From: Methylomarinum vadi
GTDB lineage: Bacteria; Pseudomonadota; Gammaproteobacteria; Methylococcales; Methylomonadaceae
Direction: 5' to 3'
Length of the DNA: 64,000 nucleotides
Assembly: GCF_000733935.1 (NCBI RefSeq)
Contig: NZ_JPON01000001.1
Location: forward strand, 2,030,501 to 2,094,500
Positions within the stretch are counted from its first letter, which is position 1. Every line of letters starts with the position of its first letter. Positions 1-7,522 of this stretch are shown piece by piece. The translations under genes were made by a program, and so were the position numbers. The notes under the pieces are model-generated. The model was not told where the DNA came from. It saw only the letters and a list, made by a program, of their open reading frames with translations, and did no database searches.

Positions 1-639
1 TCGGTTTTACTCGACATCCTGATGATATTCAGCCGCAATGACCTAAAATCGGAGCTGTTAAAAGAATTGGACCGGCACATCAAAGTGTTGAATCAAGTTT
101 CCCACAGTCAAGGCGTCGATACCGAAAAATTACAACAAATACTCGCCCAACTCACTACAGTCAGCAAGAACCTTTATCAGGCCAGCGGCAAAATCGGTAT
201 CAACGTCATGGAAAGCGACCTTTTCCAGAGCATATCCCAGCGTAATTCCATACCGGGAGGCAGTTGTTCGTTCGATCTGCCCGCTTTTCATTATTGGCTC
301 GAACAGGATACCGACGAACAAGAGAAAGACCTTAAACGCTGGACCCAACCGTTTCTGAATATTCGCACAGCCATCGACCTCATTCTGAACTTCATCCGGC
401 AAAGCTGCAACCCTACCCAGGAACTGGCGAAAGCGGGCTTTTTTCAGATGAGCCTGGATACCACCCATCCCGTGCAATTATTGCGGGTACTGGTGGATGC
501 CGACCTTCCCTGTTTTGCCGAAATCAGCGGCGGCAAGCACCGTTTTACGATACGCTTCATGAAACCGTCGAGCGATGAGAGTCGCCCAACCCAACTATCC
601 GAAGACGTTCCTTTTGCCTTGACCCGTTGCATGTTCTGA
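1..639 (+). CDS. zapD: Cell division protein ZapD, 5' end outside the window
   Basis: C-terminal about 212 residues of ZapD (YacF), a cytoplasmic protein that cross-links FtsZ filaments at midcell. The reading frame is open to base 1, and the residues before the first ATG (base 22) still resemble the family, so the true start lies upstream. Recognisable family segments are LLKELDRH near the start, [11 protein letters not shown] in the middle and [13 protein letters not shown] near the end. E. coli ZapD is about 247 residues, so only about 35 are missing. The stop codon overlaps the yacG start (TGATG), showing translational coupling. zapD-yacG is a common gammaproteobacterial pairing, usually next to coaE. 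Confidence 0.93.
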   Translation, partial: SVLLDILMIFSRNDLKSELLKELDRHIKVLNQVSHSQGVDTEKLQQILAQLTTVSKNLYQASGKIGINVMESDLFQSISQRNSIPGGSCSFDLPAFHYWLEQDTDEQEKDLKRWTQPFLNIRTAIDLILNFIRQSCNPTQELAKAGFFQMSLDTTHPVQLLRVLVDADLPCFAEISGGKHRFTIRFMKPSSDESRPTQLSEDVPFALTRCMF

Positions 640-842
640 TGAACACGAATAAACCGTTAACCGTAAAATGCCCGACCTGCCAGAAAACAATCACCTGGAA
701 TGAGCAAGAACCATTCAGACCGTTTTGCAGTGAACGCTGTAAATTGATTGATTTGGGAGAATGGGCGACGGAAGAGAAAAAGATTCCAGGTGAACCGGCT
801 TACATTCCGAACGAAGACGAACCGGATAGCTTTTTCCATTGA
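639..842 (+). CDS. yacG: Zinc-binding DNA gyrase inhibitor YacG
   Basis: 67-residue protein with the YacG zinc site CPTCQK ... FCSERCK, a four-cysteine C2/C2 pattern, followed by the family segment IDLGEWA and an acidic tail. YacG of E. coli binds GyrB and blocks DNA binding by gyrase. I chose the ATG at 639, which overlaps the zapD stop by one base (TGATG). A TTG at 627 would add four residues and is less likely. Co-transcription with zapD is implied by the overlap. Confidence 0.92.
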   Translation: MNTNKPLTVKCPTCQKTITWNEQEPFRPFCSERCKLIDLGEWATEEKKIPGEPAYIPNEDEPDSFFH

Positions 843-866
843 CAATAATTGCCGGAAATTATAACC

Positions 867-1298
867 ATGGAGCCCATTCATATCGTCTGCCCACACTGCG
901 ACACAATTAACCGCGTTGATGCCGAACGAATACGGCATGCGGCCAAGTGCGGCAAATGCAAGCAAGCCCTATTCACCGCCCATCCCCTCGAATTGAATGG
1001 ACAAAATTTCGACCGTCATATCTCTCGCAACGATATTCCGGTGCTGGTCGATTTCTGGGCGCCGTGGTGCGGTCCTTGCAAAATGATGGCTCCCGCCTTC
1101 GCCCAAGCCGCAGCGCAACTGGAACCTCGCTTGCGCCTGACCAAACTGAATACCGAACAGGAACAAACGATCGCCGCCCGTTACGGCATTCGCAGCATTC
1201 CGACGCTGATCGTTTTCCAGAACGGCCGTGAAATTGCCCGTCAATCGGGCGCGATGGGCGGCGCGGAAATTGTCCGCTGGGTCGAATCGACCATTTAA
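867..1298 (+). CDS. trxC: Thioredoxin 2 (TrxC), zinc-finger thioredoxin
   Basis: 143-residue cytosolic thiol-disulfide reductase. The N-terminal about 35 residues carry two CxxC pairs (CPHC, CGKC) forming the zinc ribbon typical of TrxC. The thioredoxin domain follows with active site WCGPCK and the cis-proline segment SIPTLIVF. The ATG at 867 gives the usual TrxC N-terminus; a TTG at 849 would add six residues. The stop overlaps the stop of the convergent mutT gene. Thioredoxin 2 is often linked to oxidative-stress defence, but no regulatory site is evident here. Confidence 0.93.
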   Translation: MEPIHIVCPHCDTINRVDAERIRHAAKCGKCKQALFTAHPLELNGQNFDRHISRNDIPVLVDFWAPWCGPCKMMAPAFAQAAAQLEPRLRLTKLNTEQEQTIAARYGIRSIPTLIVFQNGREIARQSGAMGGAEIVRWVESTI

Positions 1299-2263
1299 CC
1301 AGCCTGAAAGGTACTGATTCCGGCGATGCCTTGCGCCCCCGCCAGTCGCGCCCGTTCAAGATCGGCCAGTTGCACCCCCCCCAGGGCGAAGACCGGAAGT
1401 TTTGCTTGCTCGGTCAACTCGGCGAATTGCCGCCACCCTAGCGGTTCGGTTGAAGGGTGACTGCGGGTCTTCCGCACCGGTGCCAGCACGATGAAGTCGA
1501 CAGCGATCTTCTCGGCCTGTCGCAACTCCTGCAAATTATGACAGGAGGCCGCAACCCATCGATATCCAGGCGGTCGTTGATTGCATCGCATTAAGTCCAG
1601 GCTGGTCAGATGAATGCCTTGAGCGACGCCGCCTGAATTACATGACAAAGCCGAGTTGAGCAGCAGTTGGACGCGAAAATCCCGACATTCGGCCGCAATG
1701 CGTTGCAATAATGGTTCCGTGACGGCCGTTTCATAGGCTTTCAGGCGCAGTTGTATCAGTCTGACACCGCGCTCGAGCATTAAGCGTAAATTGTCCAGCA
1801 CTTGCGTCTGATCGCTGCCTTCCAAAATCCCGTAAAAGCATGGCAAGACGGCCGCATTGACGATCGGTCGATTCGCGGCCGGAAAATCGTAGTCCTTGAG
1901 TTCTGCAGGTTCGACCCACCTGACCTCCTGCCCTTCCAGGCCTACAGCGAGGCCGGCAAAATCATCGATGCGCCAAACATCGAGCAAGACGCTACGGTCG
2001 GGATAACGGTGCCCGATCTTGATCAACGGTTCGGCATGACTTGTGCGAATGCCCAATTCCTCGGCCAACTCGCGCCGCAAAGCCTCATTCACCGACTCGC
2101 CGGCTTCGACCTTGCCGCCGGGAAACTCCCACAATCCGCCCAGGTGGAGATGGTCGGGCCTTTTCGCGATTAAAATCCGCCCGACATCGTCGACAATCAC
2201 GCCGACGGCGACATGCAAGGGCGGATCGTTCCGCGTTTGGCGATCAGGTACGATATTCGGCAT
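1295..2263 (-). CDS. mutT: MutT-type Nudix hydrolase fused to a thiamine-phosphate-synthase-like domain
   Basis: About 322 residues in two domains. The N-terminal 130 residues are a MutT-like Nudix hydrolase with a full Nudix box (GGKVEAGES ... REL.EELG), expected to sanitise 8-oxo-dGTP. The C-terminal 170 residues are a TIM-barrel relative of ThiE/TenI (VRLIQLRLK, LNSAL, IHLTSLDL, ALGGV). This fusion is known in gammaproteobacteria; the C-terminal half lacks evidence of a complete ThiE active site and should not be called thiamine synthase. Start: ATG at 2263 has an AGGA just upstream; ATGs at 2275 and 2281 are alternatives. The start lies inside argJ, so the two genes are translationally coupled. 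Confidence 0.88.
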   Translation of the reverse strand: MPNIVPDRQTRNDPPLHVAVGVIVDDVGRILIAKRPDHLHLGGLWEFPGGKVEAGESVNEALRRELAEELGIRTSHAEPLIKIGHRYPDRSVLLDVWRIDDFAGLAVGLEGQEVRWVEPAELKDYDFPAANRPIVNAAVLPCFYGILEGSDQTQVLDNLRLMLERGVRLIQLRLKAYETAVTEPLLQRIAAECRDFRVQLLLNSALSCNSGGVAQGIHLTSLDLMRCNQRPPGYRWVAASCHNLQELRQAEKIAVDFIVLAPVRKTRSHPSTEPLGWRQFAELTEQAKLPVFALGGVQLADLERARLAGAQGIAGISTFQAG

Positions 2264-3458
2264 TAATCCTGACATAGTCATAAGAAAAGTCGCAGGTCAG
2301 CACTTCCTGGCTTGCCTCTCCCCGCGCCAGCAGCACCCGTACGGTAATCTCTTCCTGGCGCATCGCCGCCTGCCCCGCCGCTTCGGTATAAGATGGCGCG
2401 CGGCCGCCGTGTTCGACGATACAGACATCGTTCAAGTAAATTTCGACCCGTTCCAACAGCATGTTTTCCACTCCGGCCCGGCCGACTGCGGCGAGAATCC
2501 GCCCCCAATTCGGGTCGCTGGCGAAAAAGGCCGTCTTAACCAAGGGCGAATGAGCGATGGTTTTACCGACCCTCACCGCCTCGGCATCGTCGGCGGCCTG
2601 TTCGACGACGATGCGGATTAATTTGGTCGCGCCTTCGCCATCCCTGACGATGGCTTCGGCCAGCTGCTTGCAAACAGCCAGCACGGCGGCCGAAAAAACT
2701 TGATAATGATCGCTGTCCGGCTCGATTTCCGGTGCGGAAGACGTCGCGCTGGCCAACAGCACACAGGCATCGTTGGTCGAGGTGTCGCCGTCGACGGTAA
2801 TACGGTTGAACGACTGCTCCACCGCCTGCGCCAGGCATCGGTGCAACAACGGTTGGGCGATTTTCGCGTCGGTCGCGATGAAGCCCAGCATGGTCGCCAT
2901 ATTGGGCTGAATCATGCCGGCCCCTTTGGAAATACCGGTGATCGTAACCGGTTCGCCGTCCAGTTCGATAACCATGGAGGCGCCTTTGGGAAAGGTATCG
3001 GTGGTCATGATGGCCCGCGCCGCCTCTTTCCATCCGTCGAGCTTCAGGTTACCGACCGCTTTCGGCAAAGCTGCCACAAACTTCTCGATAGGCAAATGCT
3101 CGCCAATCACCCCGGTGGAAAAAGGCAACACCTGGTCCGCCTCACCGCCGGCAATTTCAGCTAGGCTTTGGCAGCTCTGCCGGGCATCCTGCATGCCACG
3201 TTCGCCGGTGCCGGCATTGGCATTGCCGGAATTCACCAACAACCAGCGCGGGTTACGCCCCAGGTGCTCCCTGGCCACATGGACCGGCGCCGCACAAAAG
3301 GCATTCTGGGTGAATACCGCGGCGCAACGGCCGCCTTCCACCATTTCGATCACCAATATATCATCGCGCTCGACCTGTTTGATGCCGGCGTTACAGGTTC
3401 CCAGCTTAATGCCCTCGACTGGATGCATTTGCGGAAAATCACAATTTCCTACTGCCAT
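2244..3458 (-). CDS. argJ: Glutamate N-acetyltransferase / amino-acid acetyltransferase ArgJ
   Basis: 404-residue ArgJ, which moves acetyl groups from N-acetylornithine to glutamate in the cyclic arginine pathway, and in bifunctional versions also uses acetyl-CoA. The self-cleavage motif is present (GMIQPNMATML), with the nucleophilic threonine of the beta chain near residue 189, so processing into alpha and beta chains is expected. Full family length. Start ATG has GGAAG nearby upstream. It overlaps the downstream mutT by about 20 bases. Which of the two activities the protein has cannot be read from sequence alone. Confidence 0.95.
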   Translation of the reverse strand: MAVGNCDFPQMHPVEGIKLGTCNAGIKQVERDDILVIEMVEGGRCAAVFTQNAFCAAPVHVAREHLGRNPRWLLVNSGNANAGTGERGMQDARQSCQSLAEIAGGEADQVLPFSTGVIGEHLPIEKFVAALPKAVGNLKLDGWKEAARAIMTTDTFPKGASMVIELDGEPVTITGISKGAGMIQPNMATMLGFIATDAKIAQPLLHRCLAQAVEQSFNRITVDGDTSTNDACVLLASATSSAPEIEPDSDHYQVFSAAVLAVCKQLAEAIVRDGEGATKLIRIVVEQAADDAEAVRVGKTIAHSPLVKTAFFASDPNWGRILAAVGRAGVENMLLERVEIYLNDVCIVEHGGRAPSYTEAAGQAAMRQEEITVRVLLARGEASQEVLTCDFSYDYVRINAEYRT

Positions 3459-3491
3459 TTCACTTCCTATTCCTATTTATCCCCTGAATAG

Positions 3492-4637
3492 TCAGGCTTT
3501 GAAAAAAACATAAACCTTGGCGATCTGGTCGACCTTTTTTTCCAGCAAGGCGCAATGCTGCTTGATCTGCTCGATCAATTGCTGCTGGCCGAATAAAACC
3601 GGCGGCAACATCACCTCCAATTCGAGCAGACCGTCCAAATAATGAATTCTGAATTCATCGATGTATTCGCTTAGTTCGCCCAGATATTCTTCCAGTTGGG
3701 TCTCGATTTCCTTTCGCGTCAGCGGCAGGTCGTCGACGACCTTGAATTCATCGTCTTCGGGATCGACGTGTACCAACACATCGACAACATCGTCGAATTC
3801 ATTTTTCAATTTATCCCGCACGATATCGCCGATCAGATGGCCTTCCGAGACCGTAATGCGCGGATCCACGACGATATGGGCATCGACATAAGCATCTTCA
3901 CCCATCTGACGGGTACGCAACAAATGGATGCCGTTTACGCCATCGGTCGTCTTGATCGCACGTCTGATTTCCTTGACTAACGGCTCAGGCAACGAGGTAT
4001 CGACCAATTCGTTGATGCTCTCCAACACCAGTTTCAAACCGATTTTGGCGATCATCAACGAAACGATTATCGCCGCCACGGCATCGGCGAAGGGGTAGCC
4101 CAGCAGAACCGCGCCGATACCGAACAACACGACTATCGACGAGATGGCGTCGCTGCGATGGTGCCAGGCATTGGCCAACAACAATTTAGAACGGGTTTTT
4201 TTCCCGACACGTTTGGTATATTGGTACAGCCACTCATTGGCCAAGATCGAAATCACTGCGATGGCCATGGTGTCGCGGTTCGGTATCATCAAGGTTTCCG
4301 GATGCAGGATGCGTTCCGAAACATCCCAGGCGATGCCGCCGGCGATCACGACCAAACCGAGCCCCAACAATACCGTCGCCATCGTCTCGAAACGACGATG
4401 GCCGTAGGGGTGTTCATAATCGGCCTCGCGGCTGCCCATCTTGATCGCCACGATGACGAACAAATCGCTCAACAGGTCGGACAGCGAGTGAACTCCGTCG
4501 GCGATCAATGCCGCGGATTGACCTAAGATGCCGAAAACGACCTTGATCAGCGTCAAGAAGACGTTGACGGCCGCCGCGACGTAGGTGACACGCGCCTTCA
4601 TGCCGGCAAATTGATCTTCCCCAGGATTTGCGACCAC
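3492..4637 (-). CDS. Cation diffusion facilitator (CDF) transporter
   Basis: 381-residue inner-membrane metal/proton antiporter of the CDF family. The N-terminal about 210 residues contain the six-helix core, with the metal-site segments DGVHSLSDLLSD (helix 2) and DAVAAIIVS (helix 5), plus the family signature HPYGHRRFE after helix 2. The C-terminal half has the cytoplasmic ferredoxin-like dimer domain (VDAHIVVDP, VHVDPEDDE) and a further about 80-residue extension beyond FieF-type proteins. Metal (Zn, Fe, Mn, Co) cannot be assigned. Start is GTG at 4637, one base after the upstream tusA-like stop, with GAGG upstream. Confidence 0.9.
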   Translation of the reverse strand: MVANPGEDQFAGMKARVTYVAAAVNVFLTLIKVVFGILGQSAALIADGVHSLSDLLSDLFVIVAIKMGSREADYEHPYGHRRFETMATVLLGLGLVVIAGGIAWDVSERILHPETLMIPNRDTMAIAVISILANEWLYQYTKRVGKKTRSKLLLANAWHHRSDAISSIVVLFGIGAVLLGYPFADAVAAIIVSLMIAKIGLKLVLESINELVDTSLPEPLVKEIRRAIKTTDGVNGIHLLRTRQMGEDAYVDAHIVVDPRITVSEGHLIGDIVRDKLKNEFDDVVDVLVHVDPEDDEFKVVDDLPLTRKEIETQLEEYLGELSEYIDEFRIHYLDGLLELEVMLPPVLFGQQQLIEQIKQHCALLEKKVDQIAKVYVFFKA

Positions 4638-4638
4638 C

Positions 4639-4863
4639 TCAACCGACCTCTAAAACGATGATATATTCCCCGTCCTCGGCTCGCGTTTCGACGACCCGGT
4701 GGCCGTTGATCCGGCACCAGGCGGGAATGTCCTGCATCACCCCCGGATCGGTGCAAATGACGGTCAACTGGTCGCCACTTTTCAAGCTCTTGACCTTATC
4801 CTGGGTGCGGATGACCGGCAAGGGGCACAACAGGCGCCTTGCATTCAAGGTTTCCTGGCTCAT
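4639..4863 (-). CDS. TusA-family sulfur carrier protein
   Basis: 74-residue TusA/SirA/YeeD-fold protein. The family motif RRLLCPLPVIR carries the single active cysteine in a CPxP context, which takes up persulfide sulfur; GDQLTVICTDPG and a terminal beta-strand complete the fold. ATG at 4863 overlaps the stop of the upstream PP-loop gene (ATGA), so the two are co-translated. The neighbour suggests it relays sulfur to the PP-loop enzyme, presumably for RNA thiolation; this is an inference from gene order. The longer upstream reading frame to 5070 lies antisense to nothing but inside the PP-loop gene and is not real. Confidence 0.9.
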   Translation of the reverse strand: MSQETLNARRLLCPLPVIRTQDKVKSLKSGDQLTVICTDPGVMQDIPAWCRINGHRVVETRAEDGEYIIVLEVG

Positions 4864-5903
4864 ACAAACCACTCCTGTGGAATCTCGTCCGCCGCAATAG
4901 GCTTGACCTGGATAACCCGTTCCTCTTTGCCTGGCTCTCGGATAGCGATGCCGACGACGTCGGCGTCCCGGCCTTGTCCATAACGGGCGGTGATCCTGCC
5001 CGCCAACTGCAGATCCTCTTCCGTCGGCGCACCATCGACCAATACCAGCGGACCGCGATGACTGGCGCAATTCATATTGATAAAGTCTTTTTTATAACCT
5101 TGCATGAAACGCGCCTCGCCGTCCTCCCGAGCCACGATAACCTTAAAATTTTGTTGCGGGCGAATATGCCGGCCGACCTTCAACAGCATGACATCGTCCA
5201 AATCATAATCCTTTCTTCCGCGCGCTTGCCACAAGTCGACCAGTTTTTTCGAATATTTTTCATCGGTCAAGAAACAACAACCACCGGCCGGCTGGGCATA
5301 ATCGTCAAACCCGTATTGTTTGGCCAGCGCCATCTGCGGCTTACGCGTGCGCCCGCTGAAATCGAACAGTTTTTCCCGGTCTACCCAGCCTTCCCGCTCC
5401 GGCAACGTGGGCGGCAGGTTTTTGGCGCACAACGGCCGTAATAACAAATCGTCGGCGCCCGATTCGGCCGCGACGATCGGCATGGTGTCCTTGCGTTGCG
5501 ACATCGGCCTTTGCCCCATCACTTCCCCGGTGATGATGAAATCGAAACCGTTTTCTTGTATCCATTGCTTGGCCTTGTTGACCATGAAAATCTTGCAATC
5601 CAGGCACGGATTCATGTTGGCGCCATAACCATGCTTGGGATTGATCAGCACATCCTTATATTCTTCGATGATATCGACGATATGCAGCTTGATCCCCAAT
5701 TGCTCGGCGACCCACAACGAATTGTTGCGTTTCGGCTTGGCTTTGTCCTTTTGTCTGATGGCATGCGTATGACCCTCGACACAAAAACCCGTGAAAAAAT
5801 TGATACCTTCGACATGTACATCCTGTTCCATCACGGCTTTAGCCGCCAGCATCGAATCCAGCCCGCCGGAAATCAACGCCACCGCTTTTCTTTGTTTACT
5901 CAT
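4860..5903 (-). CDS. PP-loop ATPase of the ThiI/MnmA-like group, probable RNA thiolation enzyme
   Basis: 347 residues. The N-terminal domain is an N-type PP-loop ATPase (SGGLDSMLA near residue 15) that activates a substrate as an adenylate. Cysteines occur as CLDC (about residue 100) and CC (about 210), suitable for a persulfide or Fe-S centre. The C-terminal about 100 residues resemble the NFACT-R/DUF814 RNA-binding fold. Proteins of this layout are often named tRNA methyltransferase/thiouridylase without experimental support. ATG at 5903 with AGAG upstream is preferred over TTG at 5915. It overlaps the TusA-like gene, then the CDF gene. The exact product modified is unknown. Confidence 0.82.
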   Translation of the reverse strand: MSKQRKAVALISGGLDSMLAAKAVMEQDVHVEGINFFTGFCVEGHTHAIRQKDKAKPKRNNSLWVAEQLGIKLHIVDIIEEYKDVLINPKHGYGANMNPCLDCKIFMVNKAKQWIQENGFDFIITGEVMGQRPMSQRKDTMPIVAAESGADDLLLRPLCAKNLPPTLPEREGWVDREKLFDFSGRTRKPQMALAKQYGFDDYAQPAGGCCFLTDEKYSKKLVDLWQARGRKDYDLDDVMLLKVGRHIRPQQNFKVIVAREDGEARFMQGYKKDFINMNCASHRGPLVLVDGAPTEEDLQLAGRITARYGQGRDADVVGIAIREPGKEERVIQVKPIAADEIPQEWFV

Positions 5904-6039
5904 AATCTCTAACAATCTAAACCGGCAAACAGCCTATAGAAAAATGGCACTATTATACTGATTTGCAATGCATCTGGCTTTACCTTGTCGCATTATTAAC
6001 TAAACTTCAAGCGGCTTAACACTAAAACGGAAAATATTG

Positions 6040-7215
6040 ATGGAATTCAAAGACTACCTAAAAATCCTTGCCCACAAAGAGGGTTCCGATCTCTATTTGA
6101 CCGTCGGCGCACCGCCCGCGGCAAAATTTCACGGTGCCTTGAAACCGCTGGAAGGCACGATCATGACCAAGGAACGCATTAAAACAATTGCCGATAGCAT
6201 CATGGACGCCGAGCAACGCGAACAATTCGAACATGTGCCGGAAATGAACCTGGCCATCACCGAAACCGGCATCGGCCGTTTCAGGGTCAATATTTTCAAA
6301 CAGCGTAACAGCTACGCCATGGTAATCCGCAACATCAAGGTCGACATTCCTAACGCCGACGACTTGGGTCTGCCGCAGATATTGAAAGACAAGATCATGG
6401 AAAAACGCGGCCTCATTCTGTTTGTCGGCGGCACCGGTTCCGGCAAGTCCACTTCGTTAGCGGCGTTGATCGACCATCGCAACAGCCATTCCTCGGGCCA
6501 TATCATCACCATCGAAGACCCAATCGAATACGTGCATCCGCACAAAAAATGCCTGGTCAATCAGCGCGAGGTCGGCGTCGACACCTGCTCCTACGAGGAC
6601 GCCTTGAAAAACACGTTGAGACAGGCGCCGGACGTTATCCTGATTGGCGAGATCCGTAGCCAGGAAACAATGGAACATGCGCTGGCCTTCGCCGAAACCG
6701 GTCACTTGTGCCTGTCCACCCTGCACGCCAATAACGCCAACCAGGCATTGGACCGCATCATCAATTTTTTTCCGGAAGAACGCCGCGGTCAGTTATTGAT
6801 GGACTTGTCGTTGAATTTACAAGCCTTTGTCTCGCAGCGATTGATACCGACCGTCGATGGCAAACGTACCGCCGCGATCGAAATCCTGTTAGGTACCAAA
6901 CTGGTCAGCGACTTGATCCACAAGGGTGAAATACACGCCATCAAGGAAGCTATGGAAAAATCGGAAAACATCGGCATGCAGACTTTCGATAGCCACTTGT
7001 TGAAACTTTACAAAGCCGGCACGATTTCGCTGGAAGAAGCGTTGCGTAATGCCGACTCGCCCAATAACCTGAAATTAAAAATCAATCTAAGCGAAGGCCG
7101 TGGCTCTGCAACGGAGGAAAAAGGGGAGGCATCGAGTCAATCCTCAAGCTTGGCCAATCTTTCCTTGCAAGAAATCCATAAGGAAGAAGACGAGAACGAA
7201 CAGGAAGGCGAATGA
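6040..7215 (+). CDS. pilU: PilT-family twitching ATPase PilU
   Basis: 391-residue retraction ATPase of type IV pili, cytoplasmic hexamer acting with PilT. Walker A GGTGSGKST lies at about residues 130-138, followed by the Asp box (ITIEDPIEY), Walker B (VILIGEIR) and His box (HLCLSTLHANN). The long C-terminal tail rich in Glu and Ser, ending EQEGE, and the sequence pattern of the N-terminal domain (EGSDLYLTVGAPP) fit PilU rather than PilT. ATG at 6040 is preferred to TTG at 6037. No pilT lies next to it in this window; the upstream neighbours are divergent. A strong hairpin terminator follows. Confidence 0.93.
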   Translation: MEFKDYLKILAHKEGSDLYLTVGAPPAAKFHGALKPLEGTIMTKERIKTIADSIMDAEQREQFEHVPEMNLAITETGIGRFRVNIFKQRNSYAMVIRNIKVDIPNADDLGLPQILKDKIMEKRGLILFVGGTGSGKSTSLAALIDHRNSHSSGHIITIEDPIEYVHPHKKCLVNQREVGVDTCSYEDALKNTLRQAPDVILIGEIRSQETMEHALAFAETGHLCLSTLHANNANQALDRIINFFPEERRGQLLMDLSLNLQAFVSQRLIPTVDGKRTAAIEILLGTKLVSDLIHKGEIHAIKEAMEKSENIGMQTFDSHLLKLYKAGTISLEEALRNADSPNNLKLKINLSEGRGSATEEKGEASSQSSSLANLSLQEIHKEEDENEQEGE

Positions 7216-7243
7216 AGCCTGAATTTTTTAAAAACTTTTAGGC

Positions 7244-7280
7244 AAAAAAAAGACCTGCCATATAGACAGGTCTTTTTTTA
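7244..7280. terminator. Bidirectional intrinsic terminator after pilU
   Basis: Inverted repeat AGACCTG / CAGGTCT (7251-7257 and 7267-7273) with a 9-base loop, an A run on the left and a T run on the right. It can end both pilU on the plus strand and the small lipoprotein gene on the minus strand. Confidence 0.85.
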
Positions 7281-7296
7281 TCTACTAGCTCAGAAA

Positions 7297-7419
7297 TTAA
7301 AGCTGAATAGAAGAGGTAGAGCTTGAAACTTTTTGTTTAGAACCGTCTGGATCGTCCATGCAACCTGTCAGACCTGCGATCATTAAAGTCATAGCTAATA
7401 GGGACAATACTTTTTTCAT
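7297..7419 (-). CDS. 40-residue predicted lipoprotein
   Basis: Small gene found by reading the minus strand: an excellent GGAGG Shine-Dalgarno six bases before the ATG, a 20-residue signal sequence starting MKKVLSLLAM and ending in the lipobox LTGC, then a 20-residue mature part beginning CMDDPDGSK and rich in Ser/Thr. The product would be a lipid-anchored peptide of about 21 residues. It ends just before the bidirectional terminator. I do not recognise a family; tiny entericidin-like or structural lipoproteins are conceivable but unproven. Confidence 0.72.
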   Translation of the reverse strand: MKKVLSLLAMTLMIAGLTGCMDDPDGSKQKVSSSTSSIQL

Positions 7420-7522
7420 AACATCCTCCAATAAAAGTTTTTATTTTTTATATTTATGTACTAGTGGTTAAGCACGGGCTAATTTATAACATGGCTAATT
7501 GATCAACGCAACAATTTATTTA

